Source: Virgibacillus proomii (lineage in GTDB: Bacteria > Bacillota > Bacilli > Bacillales > Amphibacillaceae). Taken from it: DNA of 64,000 bases. Shown here in pieces: positions 58,853 to 64,000 of the stretch (its first letter is position 1; every line of letters begins with the position of its first letter). The stretch lies in contig NZ_JAHLNO010000024.1 in NCBI RefSeq assembly GCF_018916875.1, forward strand, positions 62,001 to 126,000, in the 5' to 3' direction. The translations under genes and the position numbers were made by a program. The notes under the pieces are model-generated. The model did no database searches. It was given only the letters and a program-made list of their open reading frames with translations, and was not told where the DNA came from.

Positions 58853-59398
58853 TTAATCAAGCACCTCGAGTGTAATATGATTGTTCGTATACACACATAT
58901 TTCTCCGGCAATATTTAAGGCAGCTTGTGCGATCTCTTTAGCCGTTAACTCCGTTGAATATCTAACCAATGCTCGGCCTGCGCTGAGTGCATAATTTCCT
59001 CCAGAGCCAATTGCTAAAATTCCATCATCAGGTTCAATCACTTCACCAGTACCAGAAACTAAAAACATATTCTCTCTATTCATGACTATCAACATAGCTT
59101 CCAGCTTTCTTAAAACTTTATCACTGCGCCACTCTTTTGCAAGTTCTACAGCGGCTCTTGCAAGATTGCCGTTATATGTCTCCAGTTTCCCTTCAAACTT
59201 CTCAAAAAGTGTAAATGCATCTGCAACAGATCCAGCAAATCCTGCTAACACTTGCCCCTTAAATAATTTTCGGACTTTTTTTGCTTTATGCTTCATGACA
59301 ACCGCATTTCCCATTGTTACTTGACCATCACCACTCATGGCACATTGGCCATTATGCTTAACGGCAAATATTGTTGTGGCATGAAAACCATTCGTCAC
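58853..59398 (-). CDS. hslV: ATP-dependent protease peptidase subunit HslV (ClpQ)
   Basis: The 181-residue peptidase of the HslUV protease has family text [40 protein letters not shown] and [17 protein letters not shown]. The start is GTG at 59396-59398, eight bases after GAGG, giving [13 protein letters not shown]. As in Bacillus ClpQ there is a short extension before TTIFAV, the E. coli mature N-terminus. With Met removed the first residue would be Thr, while B. subtilis has Ser. Confidence 0.96.
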   Translation of the reverse strand: MTNGFHATTIFAVKHNGQCAMSGDGQVTMGNAVVMKHKAKKVRKLFKGQVLAGFAGSVADAFTLFEKFEGKLETYNGNLARAAVELAKEWRSDKVLRKLEAMLIVMNRENMFLVSGTGEVIEPDDGILAIGSGGNYALSAGRALVRYSTELTAKEIAQAALNIAGEICVYTNNHITLEVLD

Positions 59399-59421
59399 GC
59401 CTCTCACCTCTTCAATTAAAA

Positions 59422-60330
59422 TTAATCATTTGCTCTTGGATGACTTTTCATATAGACGCGCCGCAAATGATCTTTCGTCACATGAGTATATATTTGTGTT
59501 GTTGACAAATTTTCGTGACCTAATAATTCTTGAACACTGCGTAAATCAGCACCTTCATTTAAGAGATGTGTAGCAAATGTATGGCGTAATTTATGCGGAT
59601 GTACATTCACAGTTAGAGCCGCTTTTTTTACCACTCTGTTTAATACATCCCTGATTCCTCTGTCTGTCAATGGGGAACCGCAATGATTCAGGAATAATGC
59701 ATTAGTTGGCTGTTTAGCTTTAGCTAACAACAGCTTTCTACCATCCTGTATGTACGTTTCCAAAGCAATTTCCGCAAATTTACCATACGGGATGTAGCGC
59801 TCTTTTCTGCCTTTTCCCGTTACAAACACGGTACCAATCGTGAAATCAATGTTATCAAGAACTAATTGCTGACATTCACTAACACGCATTCCCGTTGCAT
59901 AAAGCAATTCCAATATTGCTTGATCTCGTTGTCCTAATGGATCTGTTAAATCGTTGACTTCAAATAGTTTTTCCAGCTCTTCAGCATACAAAAACCCCGG
60001 TATAGGGCTTTCTGTTTTTGGTAACCGAATCAATGTAAATGGATTGCCTATTACTATCTCTTCTCGTTCCAAAAATTTAAAAAACGTTCTTAATGCAGAG
60101 ATTTTCCTAGAAACAGATCTTCTGCTAAGCTTTCGATTGTACAACGTATTAAGAAATACACGTACAACGCGTTCATCTACTTCACGAAGATCATTCACAG
60201 CTTCCGAAGCCAAGAAGTCAAAAAACAATTCCAGATCATTCAGATAATATTTAACAGTATATGGTGAAGCATTTTTTTCTATTTGTAAGTACTCCTTAAA
60301 GGATTGCCAATAGTTCCTGAAATTATTCAA
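59422..60330 (-). CDS. xerC: Tyrosine recombinase XerC (CodV)
   Basis: XerC/CodV with its partner RipX resolves chromosome dimers at dif. The 302-residue protein has an N-terminal SAM-like DNA-binding domain (1-95) and the catalytic domain with Arg149, Lys173, His246, Arg249, His272 and Tyr281. The start is TTG (60328-60330) after GGGGTGAAAAT. It begins the hslV-hslU-codY operon. trmFO, between topA and codV in B. subtilis, is absent. Confidence 0.96.
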   Translation of the reverse strand: MNNFRNYWQSFKEYLQIEKNASPYTVKYYLNDLELFFDFLASEAVNDLREVDERVVRVFLNTLYNRKLSRRSVSRKISALRTFFKFLEREEIVIGNPFTLIRLPKTESPIPGFLYAEELEKLFEVNDLTDPLGQRDQAILELLYATGMRVSECQQLVLDNIDFTIGTVFVTGKGRKERYIPYGKFAEIALETYIQDGRKLLLAKAKQPTNALFLNHCGSPLTDRGIRDVLNRVVKKAALTVNVHPHKLRHTFATHLLNEGADLRSVQELLGHENLSTTQIYTHVTKDHLRRVYMKSHPRAND

Positions 60331-60357
60331 ATTTTCACCCCATTAAGCAGCGACTAA

Positions 60358-60386
60358 AGCATAACATAGAAATTATTGTTTCGCAA
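60358..60386 (-). promoter_or_regulatory. SigA-type promoter for xerC-hslV-hslU-codY
   Basis: On the minus strand TTGCGA (60381-60386) and TATGCT (60358-60363) are separated by 17 bases, each with four of six consensus matches. It lies 28 bases before the xerC start. Confidence 0.5.
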
Positions 60387-61034
60387 TAAATTTAACTAAA
60401 TTGTAACAAAATTCAGAATCAGCTTCACTTTCCATGTTTTTTGCTTGCTTTCTCCTTTCTGCTTATGCTTGTGAAAAATCAAACGTATAGACGCAGAGGT
60501 TCATTGATTATCGCTCCTGGAAGTCAATTATAAAAGCAAAAAGCACTCTATGCTATTTTTTAACTAAGCAAGTTCACTGTACAAGACATAACAAGTGTCA
60601 AGTAGATGCCCTTACCAATGCGTAATTATATATGTTTCCAACTAATTAGTCAACAAATTGTATTTAATAATTGAAAACTAATTGAATTGTTGCTTAATAC
60701 AGCTTTTTATCCATATAAATGCTTTCGTTAAAAACAACTACTTTTTGTACTTTCTTCTTTTTTCACGCTGATATAATGTAAAAAGTTTATTCTACATTAT
60801 TCATTGCCAAAAATCGCTTTTTGAGCATAAATTTAAATCAAAAAAGAAAAAACACTTTTGACATAGGTTTGTTCTATGAACATAGGACTGTTTTTGAATA
60901 AAGATGACTATGTATACCCGCTTTAATTTTTTCAAACTTTCTGCATGTTTCAATAAGGTCGAAGTTGCTTCGCTTACACCATAAATAGAAAAAATACTTC
61001 ATTCAATAGACTTTCTTCCCTGAATTAAAATAGG
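60387..61034. other. AT-rich part of the topA-xerC gap, no gene
   Basis: About 650 bp hold no supported frame on either strand. Here or nearby B. subtilis has trmFO; no TrmFO remnant is seen. A partial palindrome (CATAGG ... CCTATG type) at about 60860-60890 is the only marked structure. Confidence 0.5.
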
Positions 61035-61194
61035 ATAAAGTGAAACTTCATTCAGTAGGAGTTTTCGTCCATCTTCTACTGAATGTTAGTTGAACGAATC
61101 GGGCATTTAGGTGCCGTTTTCTCCAACTTACACCCTTTTGTATCAACTCAGGTCTTGAAGTGGGAGTCTTACGGCACCTTACATGCGGGATAAA
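61035..61194 (-). mobile_element. TTTAT-bounded two-palindrome element, copy 6
   Basis: A 160 bp copy bounded by ATAAA at 61035-61039 and 61190-61194, nearly identical to copy 5. One G-U pair in palindrome 1 and one mismatch in palindrome 2 are its only stem changes. Confidence 0.75.
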
Positions 61195-61225
61195 AGCTAA
61201 AAAACACAAGCCTCCTTAAAATACG

Positions 61226-61359
61226 GCGGTGTGCCGCTGCCGAAGTTTTTCCTCTTTAAAAAACCGCGATGTATCGCTGGCGTAGCTTTCCTTGTCCTTG
61301 AAAAAGAAGAACGCTTTTTCTGCGTGCGATGTATCGCTGGCGTAGCTTTCCTTGTCCTG
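61226..61359. repeat. Repeat family 4, short tandem units
   Basis: Two 33 bp stretches starting at 61266 and 61326 are identical and exactly 60 bp apart; a diverged unit starts near 61226. Each has the palindrome GCGATGTATCGC and ends in CTTTCCTTGTCC. A worn array of the same type lies at 54184-54345. Confidence 0.7.
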
Positions 61360-61370
61360 GTCGCGCCAAA

Positions 61371-61451
61371 TGGACCGGGAATTGAGAAGCAGTTTCTCTC
61401 ATAAAGTTCGTAAAATGATTTTTTTAATGAACGTCCTACATTCGGGATAAA
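61371..61451 (-). mobile_element. Truncated TTTAT element
   Basis: This retains the palindrome 2 side and the terminal GGGATAAA (to 61451) of a copy of the 1a/1b type (TTTCTCTCATAAAGTT). The other end is missing. Repeat family 2 follows at once, as after copy 1b. Confidence 0.55.
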
Positions 61452-61736
61452 GAAAACAGGGTGTATATCGACGCCTGAGCAGCAAGCCCACTTTTAGTCG
61501 GCCTTCCTTTTGATTCGAGCCGATGTTGACTTATCGTAGGAAGGAGATCGAAGTTTGCTAGGCGCTTGAGCGCTTAAGCTAGACGACGATACTGCTTTTT
61601 TAGAAAAACTTGGCTTATCGCCAAGTCTTTATGGCGAAAGCTATAGTTTTTCTTATACTATAAACCATAAAGTTTTATACTTTCCTATAGTATAAAAAAG
61701 CTATCCACCACGGGAAAACAAATATAATTTCCTACA
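61452..61736. repeat. Repeat family 2, long copy interrupted by family 3
   Basis: The stretch matches 4390-4592 on both sides of an insertion at 61600-61697: CGACGCCTGAG, CTTTTAGTCGGCCTTCCTTT and GATGTTGACTTATCGTAGGA before it, and CTATCCACC with ATATAATTTCCTA after it. Without the insertion it is about 190 bp, like the other long copy. Confidence 0.7.
61600..61697 (+). repeat. Repeat family 3 (two-hairpin), copy 2, nested in family 2
   Basis: The 98 bp sequence is inverted relative to 24401-24496 and differs from it at only about three positions. It interrupts repeat family 2 between TGCTTTTT and AAAAAGCTATCC, so it came in later. It has no coding capacity; it looks like a miniature mobile element. 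Confidence 0.75.
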
Positions 61737-61743
61737 CAACATT

Positions 61744-61770
61744 AAAAACTGCTCGATGAAACGAGCAGTT
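61744..61770 (-). terminator. Intrinsic terminator at the topA stop
   Basis: AACTGCTCG (61747-61755) pairs with CGAGCAGTT (61762-61770), and T-rich sequence follows on the minus strand. The upstream arm overlaps the topA stop codon. Confidence 0.85.
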
Positions 61771-63847
61771 ATGTTTGTGGTTGTTCTTTATACTCACAAT
61801 TTGTACATTGAATTTGTGATCCTTTTTTTGCTTTTTTCTCTACTAATAAGGAATTACACTTTGGACACGAACGGTTTATGGGTTTATCCCAAGATAGAAA
61901 ATCACAATCCGGGAATTGGTCACATCCATAAAAAATTCGTCGCTTCTTCGATTTTCGTTCAACGACTTCTCCCTTTTTACATTTTGGACAAGTTACACCT
62001 ATTGTCTTTAATATCGGTTTCGTATTTCTACATTCAGGAAAGTTGGAACATGCAAGAAACTTGCCATATCTGCCCATTTTATATACCATTTCATGTCCAC
62101 ATTTCTCACATTCAATTCCAGCTGGTTCATCTTTAATTTCTACTTTTTCCATTTCTTGCTCAGCTTTTTCCAAGCGTTTTTCAAATTCTTGATAGAATTG
62201 ATCAATGATTTTCACCCATTCTGTTCTTCCATCTTCAATGGCATCTAAATCATTTTCCATTTGGGCCGTAAAATCAACATCAATAATTTTTGGAAAAAAC
62301 TCTTCGACTAACTCGATAACAATCGTTCCTAATTCGGTTGGGATAAACCGTTTATTATCTATGCTTACATAGCCCCGACGCTGAATCGTATCCAATGTAG
62401 GAGCATACGTTGAAGGTCTTCCAATTCCCAACTCTTCCATCGTCTTTACTAATCTCGCCTCAGTATATCTTGGTGGCGGCTGAGTGAAATGCTGATTTGG
62501 TTTAATATCGTTTGCCTTTACTTTCATTCCTTCTGTCAAAGCAGGCAAATATTTATCTTCTTCTTTTTTATTATCATCTGTTCCTTCAACATAGACTTTC
62601 ATAAATCCTTTAAACTTAATTTTGGAGCCAGTAGCTCTAAACTCTACATCATTGTTTAATAGATGTACGGTCATTGTATCCATAATGGCAGCGGCCATCT
62701 GGCTAGCTAAAAATCGCTCCCAAATTAATTTGTATAATCGAAATTGATCCCTTGATAACACCGATTTTAGTGTTTTGGGTTCTCTTACGACAGATGTTGG
62801 ACGAATTGCTTCATGCGCATCTTGTGCCGTTTCCTTTTGTTTTTGTTTTCGATTCACCCCAACATATTCTTCTCCATACTGCTTTGTAATATAATCTTTA
62901 GCTTCATTTTTAGCTGATTCTGAAATTCTTGTGGAATCAGTTCGCATATAGGTGATTAAACCTGTAATTCCACCGGCTTTTTTCCCAAGGTCAATTCCTT
63001 CATATAACTGTTGAGCTACCATCATCGTCTTTTTAGCTTTAAAATTTAACTTCCTAGCAGCTTCCTGTTGGAGGGAAGAAGTAGTGAACGGTTGAGCAGG
63101 GTTTCGTCTGCGTTCTTTTTTAGTCACTTTATCGACAATGAAATGGTCACCATCGAGTTTTTGCAGCACTTCCTTTACATCTGCCTCTGTTTTTAATGCT
63201 GTCTTTTTACCATTTAACCCATAAAAAGAACCTTGAAACGAGTCTTTATCCTTTTGAAATTGCCCTTCTATTGTCCAATATTCTTCTGGTTTAAAATTTT
63301 CTATTTCTTTTTCACGATCAATAATTAATTTAACAGCAACCGACTGCACTCGTCCTGCACTCAAACCCTTTTTTACTTTTTTCCATAATAATGGACTAAT
63401 ATTATAACCTACAAGACGATCTAAAATTCTTCTGGCTTGCTGTGCATCGACTAGGTTCATATCAATACTTCTCGGATGCTTAAATGACTCTTTAATTGCA
63501 TCCTTTGTTATTTCATTAAATACGACCCGACAGTCGGATTCATTATCAATATTTAATATGTGGGCTAAATGCCAGGCGATTGCTTCTCCCTCACGATCAG
63601 GGTCGGCTGCAAGATAGATTTTTTTAGCTTTTTTAGCTGCTGCTTTTAGCTCTTTTACTACATCGCCTTTACCACGAATTGTAATATACTTTGGGGTAAA
63701 TCCGTTTTCTGTATCAACTCCCATTTGACTTTTTGGTAAATCGCGCACATGACCCATGGAAGCTTTTACTTTATATTTTTTGCCTAAGTAACGTTCAATC
63801 GTCTTTGCTTTCGCAGGTGATTCGACGATTACTAGATAATCTGACAT
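61769..63847 (-). CDS. topA: DNA topoisomerase I
   Basis: TopA relaxes negative supercoils by a single-strand break. The 692-residue protein has a Toprim domain (DPDRE, 82-86), the catalytic Tyr300 in [12 protein letters not shown], the type IA core, and three C-terminal zinc ribbons (CEKCGHE... CSNFPEC; CPKCKKG... CDQFPDC; CPKCNSL... CTNC). The start is ATG at 63845-63847, seven bases after GGGAGG; an in-frame ATG 15 bases upstream is less likely. In B. subtilis it is followed by trmFO, which is missing here. Confidence 0.98.
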   Translation of the reverse strand: MSDYLVIVESPAKAKTIERYLGKKYKVKASMGHVRDLPKSQMGVDTENGFTPKYITIRGKGDVVKELKAAAKKAKKIYLAADPDREGEAIAWHLAHILNIDNESDCRVVFNEITKDAIKESFKHPRSIDMNLVDAQQARRILDRLVGYNISPLLWKKVKKGLSAGRVQSVAVKLIIDREKEIENFKPEEYWTIEGQFQKDKDSFQGSFYGLNGKKTALKTEADVKEVLQKLDGDHFIVDKVTKKERRRNPAQPFTTSSLQQEAARKLNFKAKKTMMVAQQLYEGIDLGKKAGGITGLITYMRTDSTRISESAKNEAKDYITKQYGEEYVGVNRKQKQKETAQDAHEAIRPTSVVREPKTLKSVLSRDQFRLYKLIWERFLASQMAAAIMDTMTVHLLNNDVEFRATGSKIKFKGFMKVYVEGTDDNKKEEDKYLPALTEGMKVKANDIKPNQHFTQPPPRYTEARLVKTMEELGIGRPSTYAPTLDTIQRRGYVSIDNKRFIPTELGTIVIELVEEFFPKIIDVDFTAQMENDLDAIEDGRTEWVKIIDQFYQEFEKRLEKAEQEMEKVEIKDEPAGIECEKCGHEMVYKMGRYGKFLACSNFPECRNTKPILKTIGVTCPKCKKGEVVERKSKKRRIFYGCDQFPDCDFLSWDKPINRSCPKCNSLLVEKKAKKGSQIQCTNCEYKEQPQT

Positions 63848-64000
63848 ATCATTTCCTCCCAAAAATGAGGTTATCCTTAGAAAACCTTACTACATAATCA
63901 TCAACACTGTCATATTAATGATTCCACATCCATTTTATTTCTCTGTCTCATCTTCCCTCTGCTCCATCTAATCATACTATGAACCTCTTATAATAATTTA

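Noticed and set aside
61226-61359. CRISPR-like array
   Set aside because: Only two identical units and a worn one, with unequal spacing to the third, and no cas genes nearby.

Overview
The window is a low-GC Firmicutes chromosome, most likely a motile spore-forming Bacillaceae of the Oceanobacillus/Virgibacillus type. The evidence is the gene order, which follows the Bacillus subtilis stretch mlpA-ylxY-pnpA-rpsO through the fla/che operon to codY-clpY-clpQ-codV-topA almost gene for gene. Marker genes point the same way: PolC, CodY, FliY, CheC/CheD, SigD, SwrB, SwrD and YlxY. Every intact gene lies on the minus strand. Family names rest on motifs and synteny read by eye; no database search was run.

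Layout from left to right, which is reverse transcription order. Positions 1-12024 hold an M16 peptidase fragment, ylxY, pnpA, rpsO, ribF, truB, rbfA, ylxP, infB, ylxQ, ylxR, nusA and rimP (transcription, translation initiation and RNA turnover). Positions 12756-24182 hold polC, rasP, cdsA, uppS, frr, pyrH, tsf and rpsB (replication, site-2 proteolysis, lipid and wall precursor synthesis, translation). Positions 24508-53482 hold a fla/che operon of 35 genes, from flgB (promoter end) to swrB, encoding rod, hook, MS and C rings, export gate, export ATPase, chemotaxis core and SigD. Positions 56632-63847 hold codY, hslU, hslV, xerC and topA.

The gaps hold the unusual material. A 150-185 bp element occurs in eight full copies and at least two degraded ones. 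Each full copy has two imperfect palindromes whose stems differ between copies but still pair, and each is bounded by the pentanucleotide TTTAT (ATAAA on the plus strand). One copy splits a sodium:neurotransmitter symporter remnant and can be removed on paper to restore the reading frame exactly. All of this fits a non-autonomous IS200/IS605-type element. Three further repeat families share the same gaps, one nested inside another. dxr, proS and trmFO, expected here by B. subtilis synteny, are absent from their usual slots. The 3.1 kb between flgB and codY is a decay zone holding a symporter remnant and a CdaR-type regulator remnant fused at their 5' ends.

Control signals visible in the sequence include promoters for pnpA, rpsO, rpsB and the xerC operon, structured leaders before rpsO (S15 type) and rpsB (with two competing pairing partners), a 5' hairpin before uppS, and several intrinsic terminators.
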